In this document: positions 37,667 to 46,307 of the stretch, piece after piece
Position numbering within the stretch: the first letter of the stretch is position 1
How the letters are laid out: each line of letters starts with the position of its first letter
Assembly (NCBI RefSeq): GCF_013426895.1
Contig: NZ_AP023176.1
Coordinates: 2,046,001 to 2,110,000 of the forward strand
Direction: 5' to 3'
Origin: Paraburkholderia largidicola
Lineage (GTDB): Bacteria; Pseudomonadota; Gammaproteobacteria; Burkholderiales; Burkholderiaceae
Length of the DNA stretch: 64,000 bases
Notes under the pieces: model-generated
What the model saw: only the letters and a program-made list of their open reading frames with translations
Told to the model about the DNA's origin: nothing
Databases searched by the model: none
Program-made: the position numbers and the translations under genes

Positions 37667-38416
37667 TCAGAGAACTTTGGCTTCGGTCTTGAGCTTCTCG
37701 ACCAGCGTCTTTACGTCGGCCACCTTCACACCAGCCGAGCGCTTCGGCGGCTCGCTGACTTTCAGCGTCTTCAGACGCGGCGTGACATCGACGCCCAGAT
37801 CTTCGGGCGTCACGGTTTCCAGCGGCTTCTTCTTCGCCTTCATGATGTTGGGCAGCGTCACGTAGCGCGGCTCGTTCAGGCGCAGATCCGTCGTGATGAC
37901 CGCGGGCAATGTCAGCGACAACGTTTCCGCGCCGCCATCCACTTCACGCGACACCGTCGCCTTGCCGTCAGCCACAACGACCTTCGATGCAAACGTCGCT
38001 TGCGGCAGATTGGCCAGCGCAGCGAGCATCTGGCCCGTCTGGTTGGAATCGTCGTCGATCGCCTGCTTGCCGAGGATCACCAGTGAAGGTTGTTCCTTGT
38101 CGACCAGCGCCTTCAATAGCTTCGCGACTGCCAGCGGTTGCAGGTCTTCACCCGACTCGACCAGAACAGCACGATCGGCCCCGATCGCCAGCGCTGTGCG
38201 CAGCACTTCCTGACATTGCGCGACGCCACAAGAAACAGCGATGACCTCGCTGGCAACGCCTGCCTCCTTCAAGCGCACCGCTTCTTCGACGGCGATCTCA
38301 TCGAATGGATTCATCGACATCTTCACGTTCGCAAGGTCGACGCCCGTGTTATCCGACTTCACGCGAACCTTTACGTTGGCGTCCGCGGATCGCTTGACTG
38401 AAACCAGCACTTTCAC
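37667..38416 (-). CDS. etfB: Electron transfer flavoprotein beta subunit
   Basis: A 249-residue ETF beta, the usual length. [20 protein letters not shown] start, [16 protein letters not shown], the AMP-binding [20 protein letters not shown] and [17 protein letters not shown] loops are all present. Start is GTG 38416, one base after the enoyl-CoA hydratase stop, with GGAGAG upstream; a longer ATG reading from 38551 overlaps the upstream gene and is not used. Confidence 0.94.
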   Translation of the reverse strand: MKVLVSVKRSADANVKVRVKSDNTGVDLANVKMSMNPFDEIAVEEAVRLKEAGVASEVIAVSCGVAQCQEVLRTALAIGADRAVLVESGEDLQPLAVAKLLKALVDKEQPSLVILGKQAIDDDSNQTGQMLAALANLPQATFASKVVVADGKATVSREVDGGAETLSLTLPAVITTDLRLNEPRYVTLPNIMKAKKKPLETVTPEDLGVDVTPRLKTLKVSEPPKRSAGVKVADVKTLVEKLKTEAKVL

Positions 38417-38417
38417 A

Positions 38418-39233
38418 TCACTCTCCTTCAATACTCTGCAATACCCGTGTGCCACGGTTTTCCTTGATCTCTGCCCAGAAGCGCCCGTAATCCGGCGCTC
38501 TCTTTTCCGTAAAGGCATCAAGGCCCTCTTGCCACTCGTTACGCGGGACATCGAGCGGCGAACTCAGCACACGGCCCCAATCAATTGCCATATGCGCGCG
38601 CAAATTGAGCCTGGCTGCCTTAAGCGCGCCGGGTGGCACTGACTCGACGATCTGCCCGGCCAGAGACAACGCACTCTCAGTCAGTTCGTCATTGGGCGCG
38701 ATACGGTTGACGAGACCCATGTCCAAAGACTCGACCGAAGACACACGGCGTCGCGTCAATATGAGTTCGAATGCCTTGCGCGTGCCTACCACGCGAGAGA
38801 GCAATGCGAGGCCGGTATTCGGAATCACGCCGTGCCCGAGTTCGGGCATCGAAAACCACGCGGCCTCGGCAGCGACGACCAGATCGCAAGCAAGCGTAAG
38901 TTCCATGCCGCCGCCCACGGCTGCACCGTGCACAGCAGCGATCACGGGCCGGTCAAATTCGGCAATACGCCTGAACATCACTGCGGGATCTTCGGCAGGA
39001 TCGGGACACTCCATCCATCCGTTTCGGAGATCGTCGATATTGGCGCCGGCACAAAATGCCGATCCGTTCGCTGCGATCACGACCGCGCGCGTGCCTTCGC
39101 CCAACGCCGTGTCCAATGCCTCCGACAGTCCGCGCACGATCTCTCGCGATAGGGCATTGCGCCGGTCGGGGTCGTTCAACGTCACCAGCGCAATCTCTCC
39201 GCGCCGCTCATAAAGAACCTTGTTTCCACTCAT
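38418..39233 (-). CDS. Enoyl-CoA hydratase/isomerase family protein
   Basis: A 271-residue crotonase-superfamily protein. It has [15 protein letters not shown] (oxyanion-hole strand), [20 protein letters not shown] and the helix ending in [20 protein letters not shown]. The catalytic Glu of bona fide hydratases at the HGVIPNTG position appears to be missing or shifted; the crotonase family includes isomerases, hydratases and lyases, so the reaction is uncertain. It overlaps the thioesterase by four bases and the EtfB gene by position. Confidence 0.9.
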   Translation of the reverse strand: MSGNKVLYERRGEIALVTLNDPDRRNALSREIVRGLSEALDTALGEGTRAVVIAANGSAFCAGANIDDLRNGWMECPDPAEDPAVMFRRIAEFDRPVIAAVHGAAVGGGMELTLACDLVVAAEAAWFSMPELGHGVIPNTGLALLSRVVGTRKAFELILTRRRVSSVESLDMGLVNRIAPNDELTESALSLAGQIVESVPPGALKAARLNLRAHMAIDWGRVLSSPLDVPRNEWQEGLDAFTEKRAPDYGRFWAEIKENRGTRVLQSIEGE

Positions 39234-39706
39234 GCGAAGTTCTCCGCGTCGTCATTCTTCAATAGATACGCGCGCAATTCGGGTGCGATAGTCGAGGGGC
39301 GTTTCGTATCGCCACGAACGAGCACGCAAATGGCTTCCGCGACTGCGCAACAGTTGTCGTGCACGCAATCAAACATGCCCTGCCGTACCTTGAACGACGT
39401 GTTGCCTGTTTCGACGACCGTGCTGCCCACATACACGCGTCCGGGAAAATGCAACTCCGTGCTGAACTCGATCAGCAACCTGACGACGGCGAGATTCGCC
39501 CCGTTCATCAACGTGTTGACAGAAGACGGGGCAAAGATCTCCATCCGGGCCGCCTCGAAGAATGTGGCGATTGCGGCGTTATTGACGTGTCTGAACTGGT
39601 CGGTATCCGCATTGCGCAACTTCTCTTCGGTCCAGAATCGAAAGCTGCCGCGCTGCGCATCCATGCGCTGCGTGGGCGGCGTCTGGCCTCCATCGAATGC
39701 CGTCAT
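39230..39706 (-). CDS. Acyl-CoA thioesterase (4HBT hotdog family)
   Basis: A 158-residue single hotdog-domain protein. The 4-hydroxybenzoyl-CoA thioesterase-like signature RNADTDQFRHVNNAAIATFF carries the Asp near residue 34 used for catalysis in this group. Length and layout match YbgC/FadM-type thioesterases. The ATG overlaps the stop of the lyase upstream (four bases), and its stop overlaps the enoyl-CoA hydratase start. It probably releases a free acid from a CoA intermediate. Confidence 0.87.
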   Translation of the reverse strand: MTAFDGGQTPPTQRMDAQRGSFRFWTEEKLRNADTDQFRHVNNAAIATFFEAARMEIFAPSSVNTLMNGANLAVVRLLIEFSTELHFPGRVYVGSTVVETGNTSFKVRQGMFDCVHDNCCAVAEAICVLVRGDTKRPSTIAPELRAYLLKNDDAENFA

Positions 39707-40497
39707 GCCTGTTCCTGGCGTTCGTCAGGGATCAGATGTGCACTCGCTTCGTGTTCGGTGCGCAGGTAAAGCGTGGTTGCGATCGGCTGGCGCATTTCTT
39801 CCAGGATGTGCCCGACGAGCCCCACTGAGCGCGCGGCCACCGCCAGGCCCCGGCAAATCTGCCAGGGGATGCCCATCTCCGAGGCGACCGCGGCCATCGC
39901 GCCCGTGACATTCACCGGCAGCGAACGATCGAGCTTCCGCTCAGCCTGTTTGCCGATCGCCATCATCAGGCGGATGTACGGGCCGTCATAACCGGTCTCT
40001 TGCGCGACCTTGAATAGCGCAGGCGCACGTGGATCGACCGGCTTGTGAAACGGATGCCCAATGCCCGGCAAGATTTCCTTGCGCGCGCGATAGTCGTCGA
40101 CGATCGCGTTGGCGAGCATGTCGATATCCGGTACGTTGTCGCGATCAGGCAGAGACGCCTGCAACAGTCTCGCGGCGTTGTCGAGCGATCCGACGAATAC
40201 CGAACCCAGTCCCAACAACCCTGCAGCGACGGCCGCCTGAACCGCTTCGGGGGCGCCCGCATAGGTCATGCGCGTCGCCAGCGAAGATGGCGTGATGCCA
40301 TGTTCGACGAGAATGACCATCATCGCGTTGAACATCCGCAACTCGCGCTCTGCAGGTAGACGCGCGAACAACTGCAGAAATGTCATCTGACCGAAGTCGA
40401 GTTTGCCGACGATCTCTTCACACAGATCCAGACCGTGAATCACTACCTGTTTCGGCGTCGCCCACGCAATGTCCGAACGAATTTCAGCTTGCTTCAT
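39703..40497 (-). CDS. Citrate synthase-like protein (citryl-CoA lyase family)
   Basis: A 264-residue protein that corresponds to the catalytic C-terminal part of citrate synthases. His66 in LVEHGITPSS and His148 in GIGHPFHKPVDPRAP match the two active-site histidines. The third catalytic residue, Asp in NVD, is Thr198 (LPVNVTGAMAA). This set occurs in citryl-CoA lyase-like and stand-alone proteins. Start ATG 40497 follows GGGAGACC; a frame from 40548 adds a non-family leader. It is the third gene of the acyl-CoA operon and may cleave or condense a CoA intermediate rather than make citrate. Confidence 0.8.
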   Translation of the reverse strand: MKQAEIRSDIAWATPKQVVIHGLDLCEEIVGKLDFGQMTFLQLFARLPAERELRMFNAMMVILVEHGITPSSLATRMTYAGAPEAVQAAVAAGLLGLGSVFVGSLDNAARLLQASLPDRDNVPDIDMLANAIVDDYRARKEILPGIGHPFHKPVDPRAPALFKVAQETGYDGPYIRLMMAIGKQAERKLDRSLPVNVTGAMAAVASEMGIPWQICRGLAVAARSVGLVGHILEEMRQPIATTLYLRTEHEASAHLIPDERQEQA

Positions 40498-40514
40498 GAT
40501 TGGTCTCCCGTCTG

Positions 40515-42047
40515 TTATACCGATGAGGTTTGAGCAAGGCCGAGACATTGCGAGGCCATTGCCCGCAATTCGTTCTTCAGGATCTTGACTCCGTTGGGAC
40601 CGTCACGCTGCGGAAATGCATCGACGGTGACGATGCGCCGCGGCACCTTGAAGCCGGCGATTCCCTGCTTGCAATACGCGATCAGCTCGTGCTCAGTTGC
40701 GGGTGCCGCCGAGTTGCGAACGAACGCAACAGCAACATCGCCTTCACCGTCGATATGCACGCCGACAACCTGCGCTGCGAGCACGCCGGGATGTTGTGTG
40801 AGAAAGATCTCGATCTCGGCAGGGTCGACCAGGTAGCCTCGCAGTCGCAGACTGTCACGTATCCGCCCGACGTAGCAGAAGGCGCCGCCGTCGGCGTAAG
40901 CGAGATCGCCGGTCTTGAACCAGCCGTCAGGTGTGAATGCGCCAGCCGTCGCGACAGGATTGTTCAGATAGCCTGCCATCACGTTATAGCCGCGCAATTG
41001 CAATTCGCCTTGTTGCCTGTCAGGCAATTGGGCTCCGCTTGCCGGATCGGCAATTCGAAACGCGATCTCGGCAGAAATGGGCGTACCGCCCGGCATGCCT
41101 CTTTGCTCGGGCTCGCCTTGGGAGTCGCGCATCGCTGTCATCGCAAAGCATTCGGACATGCCGTACAAGGCGGTCAGGCGCACGCCCCAGTCCGTCCATG
41201 CCTTCGCAATCACGCTTTGGCCAAGGCCCGCGTACTCGGGAAATGCACCGCGCCGCCAGCTCACCAGAGAAAAATCCCCTGCGTTGAGCACCATGTCCAA
41301 CATGGCGTCCGAACCGAAGAAATGCGTCACGCGGTGGCGCTCGATGGCGGCTGCGGCGGCATCCGCCTTGAACACCGGCAAGAGCACGCAGGCTGCGCCC
41401 GAAGCGAGCCCGGCGATGGCCTGCACGAACCCGAGCACGCCATAGAGCGGAAGCGCGCACAGCACGACGTCGCCAACACGCATGTCGTTGTACCGGGCGA
41501 CATTGCGCGCATGCCGCGCTATCCCGCCCGCCGTGTGTGCCGCGAGCTTGGGCTGTCCCGTGGTTCCCGACGTCATGAACGTGCAGAGCAGATCGGTGTC
41601 CCTTCCTTCCCACTGTGGATACGGCTCGAATGCGCCCCATTGCAGGTCATCGAATTGCGAGACTTCGATTACGTGCTGCAACACAGCGCTAGCGGCCTTG
41701 ATTTCGTTCGCGGCGCCCGCGTAGTCGTAATCCAGAAATCGCTGTGGCACCACGAGCACGTGTGCTTGAGCCGTCTTCACGACATGCAACGCTTCCTGCA
41801 ACCTGAAGCGCGTACTCACGGGGACCATCAGCGCCCCGAGTTGAGCCGCGGCGAAGAACAGTTGCATCCACACGGCGCCATCGGGCAACCAGACGGCTAC
41901 CGTGTCTCCGCGCCTGATACCAAGCTCGCGCAAAAACGAAGCCGCTCTCCGCGATGCGATTGCCAGTTCGCCGCGAGTCAAGGTGTGCGCGCCGTGATGC
42001 AAGGCGACGCGATCGGCATTGCCTGATTCGAGCAGATCAAAGGCCAT
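40515..42047 (-). CDS. AMP-dependent acyl-CoA synthetase/ligase
   Basis: A 510-residue adenylate-forming enzyme. Motifs in order: FMTSGTTGQPKLA (P-loop), LYGMSECFAM, WFKTGDLAYAD and GRIRDSLRLRGYLVDPAEIE; catalytic Lys near the C-terminus in PNGVKILKNEL. Activates a carboxylic acid to its CoA ester. The ATG at 42047 overlaps the acyl-CoA dehydrogenase stop by 11 bases and has GGGAGCG upstream; a frame from 42137 only extends into the dehydrogenase. The substrate is not obvious; it may be an aromatic or branched acid. Confidence 0.9.
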   Translation of the reverse strand: MAFDLLESGNADRVALHHGAHTLTRGELAIASRRAASFLRELGIRRGDTVAVWLPDGAVWMQLFFAAAQLGALMVPVSTRFRLQEALHVVKTAQAHVLVVPQRFLDYDYAGAANEIKAASAVLQHVIEVSQFDDLQWGAFEPYPQWEGRDTDLLCTFMTSGTTGQPKLAAHTAGGIARHARNVARYNDMRVGDVVLCALPLYGVLGFVQAIAGLASGAACVLLPVFKADAAAAAIERHRVTHFFGSDAMLDMVLNAGDFSLVSWRRGAFPEYAGLGQSVIAKAWTDWGVRLTALYGMSECFAMTAMRDSQGEPEQRGMPGGTPISAEIAFRIADPASGAQLPDRQQGELQLRGYNVMAGYLNNPVATAGAFTPDGWFKTGDLAYADGGAFCYVGRIRDSLRLRGYLVDPAEIEIFLTQHPGVLAAQVVGVHIDGEGDVAVAFVRNSAAPATEHELIAYCKQGIAGFKVPRRIVTVDAFPQRDGPNGVKILKNELRAMASQCLGLAQTSSV

Positions 42048-43200
42048 GACGCGCTCCCGCCGCAGCAAAAGCGCCGCGCGCAATCTGGATGCGCTGCATT
42101 TCCGAAGTGCCTTCGCCAATCCGGAATGCGCGCGCATCGCGATAGAAACGTTCGATGGGAAGCTCGGTCATGTAGCCCATGCCGCCGAAGATCTGCAGCA
42201 CGCGATCCGTCACCCGACATCCCATCTCGCTCGCATACAGCTTCGCGCGGCATGCCGCCACGTGTGCTCGCGGATCATTGCCTTCGATCATCTCCGCTGC
42301 CGCACGAATCAGCATTCGCGCCGCTTCGATTTCGACATCGTTGTCGGCCACCATGAACTGGACGGCCTGATGTTGCGCGAGGCTCGCGCCAAACGCCTTG
42401 CGTTCGAGCGCGTATTCACAGGCCATTGCCTGGGCGCGTGCGGAAAGACCGAGTGAGCGGCTTGCGGACAGCAACCGGTCCTGATTGATCGACTGCATCA
42501 TGCCGAGAAAGCCCGCATCGGGCTCGCCGAGCAGATCTTCGTCGGGCACAAAGCAGTTTTCGAGCGTGAAGCCGTTGAGGTGATAGCCGCGCCAGCCCAT
42601 CTTCCGATAACGCGTCATGCCGACGACGCCCGGATTGCCGCGGCGAACGATGAACGTCGTGAGCTTGTTCTTGAGTGCGGCCGACGGTTCGGTGACAGCG
42701 AGCACGATGATGTAGTCGGCCGTTTCGGCGTGCGAGATGAAATGCTTGCTGCCGTTGAGCAGCCATCCTCCCGCCGTTTTCCCGGCTCTCGTGCGAAGTC
42801 CGCTGAGATCCGATCCCGCATTCGGCTCGGTCAGTGCGTACGTGACGATCTTCCTGCCCGACAGAATGTCCGGCAGAAGCTCCGCTCGCTGACGTTCATT
42901 CGCCTGCGTAAGTTGCAGCGGCAGGTGACCGAATACTTCGCTCAACGGCACCGACGTATGCGTGACTTCTTCGAGAATCGCTACTTTCGCAGCCGCCGAA
43001 AGCCCCGGACCGCCAATGCTTTCGGGAAGGTTGAATCCGTACAAGCCGAGTGCCGCGACTTCGGAGCGCAGCTGCGCGAGCAGTTCGTTGCTGACGTCAT
43101 CGTCGGTCTCGATCTGCTGTTCGAGGGGTACGAGCCGGTTGCGCACGAATCGATGTGCGGTTTCTCGGATCATGGATACTTCGTTGTCGATCTGGTTCAT
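42037..43200 (-). CDS. Acyl-CoA dehydrogenase
   Basis: A 387-residue flavoenzyme. It has YALTEPNAGSDLSGLRTRA, then HFISHAETADYIIV, and the C-terminal flavin site QIFGGMGYMTELPIERFYRD. The catalytic base is likely the Glu in IGEGTSEMQR, near residue 366. It is the first gene of the operon that runs to the GFA gene at 34515. A LacI-type operator (43213-43226) lies 13 bases ahead of the ATG, overlapping the ribosome-binding region. Electrons go to EtfAB of the same operon. Confidence 0.94.
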   Translation of the reverse strand: MNQIDNEVSMIRETAHRFVRNRLVPLEQQIETDDDVSNELLAQLRSEVAALGLYGFNLPESIGGPGLSAAAKVAILEEVTHTSVPLSEVFGHLPLQLTQANERQRAELLPDILSGRKIVTYALTEPNAGSDLSGLRTRAGKTAGGWLLNGSKHFISHAETADYIIVLAVTEPSAALKNKLTTFIVRRGNPGVVGMTRYRKMGWRGYHLNGFTLENCFVPDEDLLGEPDAGFLGMMQSINQDRLLSASRSLGLSARAQAMACEYALERKAFGASLAQHQAVQFMVADNDVEIEAARMLIRAAAEMIEGNDPRAHVAACRAKLYASEMGCRVTDRVLQIFGGMGYMTELPIERFYRDARAFRIGEGTSEMQRIQIARGAFAAAGARHGL

Positions 43201-43212
43201 GATGCTCTCTTA

Positions 43213-43226
43213 CGAAAACGATTTCG
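43213..43226. promoter_or_regulatory. LacI-type operator before acyl-CoA operon
   Basis: CGAAAACGATTTCG, a near-palindrome with central CG and one mismatch. It is identical over 14 bases to the site at 45956-45969, before the RidA operon. Located 13-26 bases upstream of the first gene of the 8-kb acyl-CoA operon. Confidence 0.75.
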
Positions 43227-43331
43227 ATGCTGTGTTTGCGAAAGCCTGCCAGTGATGAAGCGCTAGCTGGTGTTATCTGAATCGCGGTAGATATTGATTG
43301 ATGAATGCTCCGCGCGAGTCGCGCGCAGTGC

Positions 43332-43982
43332 CTAGAGGGTCGGGCGAAACATCTGGAATATCTCGCCGATTTGCGCGTAGTCGCCGAGATAGCCGGCACG
43401 CAGGATTGGCTGCGCGGCGCGCGTATCGAACAGACCGTCTTTCAGATACGCCTTCTGGATATGCACGCCAACCACTTGCCCAAGCGCAAGCCAGTTGTCC
43501 GTCGGCTTGCCGCGCAGATCGTGCAACTGCGTAATCTGTAGCAGCCTGCATTCGAGCGCTGCTGGCGATTCGGCGACACGCGGCACCGACACGTTGCGTC
43601 CCGCCACCGGCGTGAGACCCGCTAGCTCGAACTCGTCGACATCCGGCGCGACGGACGCCGACGTACGGTTCATCTGCTCGGCAAGCGGACGTGTCGCGAG
43701 ATTCCACACGAATTCATGCGTCTCTTCGATATTGCGGAGGCTGTCTTTACGCCCTTCGCTGCAAAAGCCGATGATGGGCGGAAAGCTCGCGAATGCACCA
43801 AAGAAGCTGTAGGGCGCGAGATTCAACCGGCCAGTTGCAGAATGCGTCGATACCCAGCCTATCAGGCGCGGCGCGACGATCGCCTTGAAGGGATCGTGCG
43901 GCAAGCCGTGGCCAGCGGCAGGATCGTAAAACGCAACATCTGACGTGGAATCCATTACCGCGATTCCCGATTCGCTACTCAT
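43332..43982 (-). CDS. Flavin reductase family protein
   Basis: A 216-residue FMN-binding split-barrel protein (DIM6/NTAB-type). PFKAIVAPRLIGWVSTHS, then NLAPYSFFGAFASFPPIIGF and SLRNIEETHEFVWNLATR are family motifs. Similar proteins supply reduced flavin to monooxygenases or act on quinones. Start ATG 43982 has GGAGACATAC upstream; an earlier ATG at 44012 is possible. It lies 35 bases after an MFS gene on the same strand and is probably the third gene of the RidA operon. Confidence 0.88.
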   Translation of the reverse strand: MSSESGIAVMDSTSDVAFYDPAAGHGLPHDPFKAIVAPRLIGWVSTHSATGRLNLAPYSFFGAFASFPPIIGFCSEGRKDSLRNIEETHEFVWNLATRPLAEQMNRTSASVAPDVDEFELAGLTPVAGRNVSVPRVAESPAALECRLLQITQLHDLRGKPTDNWLALGQVVGVHIQKAYLKDGLFDTRAAQPILRAGYLGDYAQIGEIFQMFRPTL

Positions 43983-44017
43983 GTATGTCTCCAATGTTTC
44001 AATGCATGCCATCGTGA

Positions 44018-45325
44018 CTATCTCCGGGTCGGACTTGCCGGCTCCAGCAAATCCATCTCGTCGAATGTCTCGTCGCGGAAGGCAACGCTTTTCAGATCCC
44101 GGCCACGTGTTTCGGGCAGGAAGCTCAAGGCAACCAGCGCGCAGAAATAGCCAATGAAACAGAACACGCCAATCGCGCTGACCAGACCCAGATGCTCAGC
44201 GGCTATGCCCACCAGCGCGACGCTCAGCGCACCAAGCGACTTGCCGGCGTTGTACGAAAAGCCCATGCATGTCGTTCGAATCTGCGTCGGGAACAGCTCC
44301 GACAACATCGGACCGATTCCAGCAAATGCGCCGTTGATGCCCATGCCGACGGGAAGCCCCAACGCCGCGAGCATCCACGCGTCCATGGGAATGAACAGAT
44401 AACAGCCGGTGACGAACGCCGAGAAGAGACAGAACGCAATCGCTGTGGACCTGCGACCGAGCGAGTCGTTGAGGTAAGCGAAGCTCACTTGTCCGATGAA
44501 CGATCCGACGCTCATCATCGTCACCATCAGTGCGACCGACGACACGGCCAGGTGACGGGACTGCACGAGCATCGTGGGCAGCCAGATCATGATGGCGTAA
44601 CTGCTCGCCTGCAGCCCTGTCACGAGAAGCGCAGCGAGAAAGCTGGCGCGCCGGACATCCCGATGAAACGCGGAGCGCCATGTCGCAACAATCGCGCCGC
44701 CTGTCGCCTTCTTCATCTCGCGGAACATTTCCGGCTCCGGGATATATCGACGGATCAGCAGCACGACCACGCCGGGGATGACGCCAATCCAGAACGCCGA
44801 CCTCCATGCAATCGATGAAGGGAGATTCGCCAGAAGCACGCCTGTCACCACTGCCGCAAGCGCCCAACCGACAGAGAAGCCGCTCTGTACCAGGCCAAGT
44901 GCTTTCCCTCTATGGACGGGATTGATGACCTCGGCCATCAGCGCCGCGCCAACGGCCCACTCCGCACCGAACCCCACACCCTGCAACGCACGCACGACCA
45001 GCAACTGGTGATACGAACCCGTAAAACCAGCAATGACGCTGAACCCTGTGAACCAGATGATCGACCCTGTCAGAACGCGTACGCGTCCATGCCGATCGCT
45101 CAAGATTCCGGAAATCCATCCGCCGATCGCCGCGGCGAGCAGCGACGACGTTGCAATCAGGCCTGCCTCGCCTTTGGAGAAATGCCACGCCGCCATCAGA
45201 GTCGGCAACAGAAACGCCAACACCTGGTTGTCGAAGCTATCCAGCGTCCAACCACAAAAGCATCCCCAGAACGTGCGCCGCTCTGCAGGGGCAGCGGCTC
45301 GATACCAATCAAATGCCTGCACCAT
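44018..45325 (-). CDS. MFS transporter, metabolite:proton symporter-like
   Basis: A 435-residue 12-helix permease. The start motif WTLDSFDNQVLAFLLPTLMA and LSDRHGRVRVLTGSIIWFTG (motif A) are of the sialate/lactate:proton symporter-like group. GVGFGAEWAVGAALMAE is motif C, and PETRGRDLKSV closes the C-terminus. It is the middle gene of the RidA > MFS > flavin reductase set. Import of an organic acid is likely; by regulon context it may bring in the substrate of the acyl-CoA operon. Confidence 0.9.
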   Translation of the reverse strand: MVQAFDWYRAAAPAERRTFWGCFCGWTLDSFDNQVLAFLLPTLMAAWHFSKGEAGLIATSSLLAAAIGGWISGILSDRHGRVRVLTGSIIWFTGFSVIAGFTGSYHQLLVVRALQGVGFGAEWAVGAALMAEVINPVHRGKALGLVQSGFSVGWALAAVVTGVLLANLPSSIAWRSAFWIGVIPGVVVLLIRRYIPEPEMFREMKKATGGAIVATWRSAFHRDVRRASFLAALLVTGLQASSYAIMIWLPTMLVQSRHLAVSSVALMVTMMSVGSFIGQVSFAYLNDSLGRRSTAIAFCLFSAFVTGCYLFIPMDAWMLAALGLPVGMGINGAFAGIGPMLSELFPTQIRTTCMGFSYNAGKSLGALSVALVGIAAEHLGLVSAIGVFCFIGYFCALVALSFLPETRGRDLKSVAFRDETFDEMDLLEPASPTRR

Positions 45326-45446
45326 GACCTCCTAAACTGGAACACCGCTGATGGGCAGTCCCCGTTTGCAGCGCCACTCGTCGCGACGGCGTGCTGGGGA
45401 CATGCGCAACCTCGTTAGACCTGCGTTCTAGACTCGACCCGTCGTG

Positions 45447-45872
45447 TCATGCACCTCCGTCGCGCGTTTTGTACACATCGCCGCAAAGGGCGATCGCACT
45501 GATCTCCACCTGCGCCCCATAGTGCAATGGTCCGCACGGCACGACCGTGCGCGCTGGCGCGGGATCGCCGATCCACTCCCGGTAAATCTCGTTCACGCGC
45601 GGCCAGTTTTCGATGTCGGAAACGTAGATCTGCACGCTCAGCAGTTTTCTGATGTCGCTTCCTGCTGCAACGAGTATTTCCCGCACATTCGAGAGCGCCT
45701 GGCGGACCTGCGCATCGAGCCCTTCCGCAAGAACGACGTCGCCGTTGCCGTCCAGCACGGGCAGTTGCCCCGAGACAAAGACGAAGCCGTTTGCTTTGGT
45801 TGCTTGCACGTAATGCCCTCGCGGTAGAGGCGCTTTCGCAGTCACGATATGTTCGATCAACACGCTCACCAT
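45447..45872 (-). CDS. RidA family protein
   Basis: A 141-residue RidA/YjgF protein. The conserved Arg lies in GDPAPARTVVPCG, with GQLPVLDGNGDVV, VRQALSNVREILVAAGSD and VQIYVSDIENWPRVNEIYRE. RidA proteins hydrolyse reactive imine/enamine intermediates; catabolic paralogues such as this one are often in aromatic or amino acid pathways. It starts just downstream of the twin LacI operators at 45957 and 46009 and is divergent from the LacI gene. Confidence 0.9.
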   Translation of the reverse strand: MVSVLIEHIVTAKAPLPRGHYVQATKANGFVFVSGQLPVLDGNGDVVLAEGLDAQVRQALSNVREILVAAGSDIRKLLSVQIYVSDIENWPRVNEIYREWIGDPAPARTVVPCGPLHYGAQVEISAIALCGDVYKTRDGGA

Positions 45873-45955
45873 TGTGTAGACGTTGTGGAAAAGCTCATCT
45901 GGCTGCCATGAGCGCCGCAGCTGTCACGCGGTTCGTCGGCATCGCCACCTTCTTT

Positions 45956-45969
45956 CGAAAACGATTTCG
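45956..45969. promoter_or_regulatory. LacI-type operator 1, RidA side
   Basis: CGAAAACGATTTCG, identical to the 14-base site in front of the acyl-CoA operon at 43213. It is 84 bases upstream of the RidA start codon. Confidence 0.75.
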
Positions 45970-46008
45970 ATTGAAAGATAGCAGCCGTCCCGGAGAAATT
46001 CAAGAAGT

Positions 46009-46024
46009 TCGAAATCGATTTCGA
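46009..46024. promoter_or_regulatory. LacI-type operator 2, perfect 16-base palindrome
   Basis: TCGAAATCGATTTCGA, perfect over 16 bases with a central CG. It is the strongest member of the operator set, 40 bases further from RidA than operator 1, suggesting two-site binding. Confidence 0.75.
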
Positions 46025-46189
46025 CGCCGCGTTCTGCGCCACGCAAGATTGCCATCGCTGTTGCAGCCATGCTCCACAAGCACCTCAGCCCTAATGGCAC
46101 GGCCGTTCTCGCGACATGCTCTTCGGGGGAACGGCGGGTAAACACCGACGCCCGAGCGACCCGACGTATGGTCGAAACGCCCAAGGATC

Positions 46190-46201
46190 GAAATCGTTTT
46201 T
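46190..46201. promoter_or_regulatory. Operator-like half-strength site upstream of the LacI gene
   Basis: GAAATCGTTTTT, matches the left half-site of the operator family but has T in place of C at the right end. Located 107 bases upstream of the LacI start. Confidence 0.5.
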
Positions 46202-46253
46202 GTCAGATCAGTCGCTGCCGACGATTAAAGGCGCACCGAGACGGGTAGAATGT

Positions 46254-46268
46254 CGAAAATCGTTTTCG
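46254..46268. promoter_or_regulatory. Operator-like site in the LacI gene leader
   Basis: CGAAAATCGTTTTCG, symmetrical arms CGAAAA and TTTTCG with an odd-length centre. Located 40 bases upstream of the LacI ATG, probably in the untranslated leader, suggesting autoregulation. Confidence 0.6.
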
Positions 46269-46307
46269 GCGCGGCACCGAAAGGAAATCTTGGGGAGAAC
46301 AGGCGGA

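Larger units (their letters stand above)
45873..46307. promoter_or_regulatory. Divergent promoter region between RidA operon and LacI gene, with four operator-like sites
   Basis: A 435-base region without a supported gene. It has two sites on the RidA side (45956-45969 and 46009-46024) and two on the LacI side (46190-46201 and 46254-46268). All have the GAAA-ATCG-TTTC type core. The spacing and orientation fit repression of RidA and autorepression of the regulator. A frame starting near 46116 in front of the LacI gene is the leader only. Confidence 0.7.
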
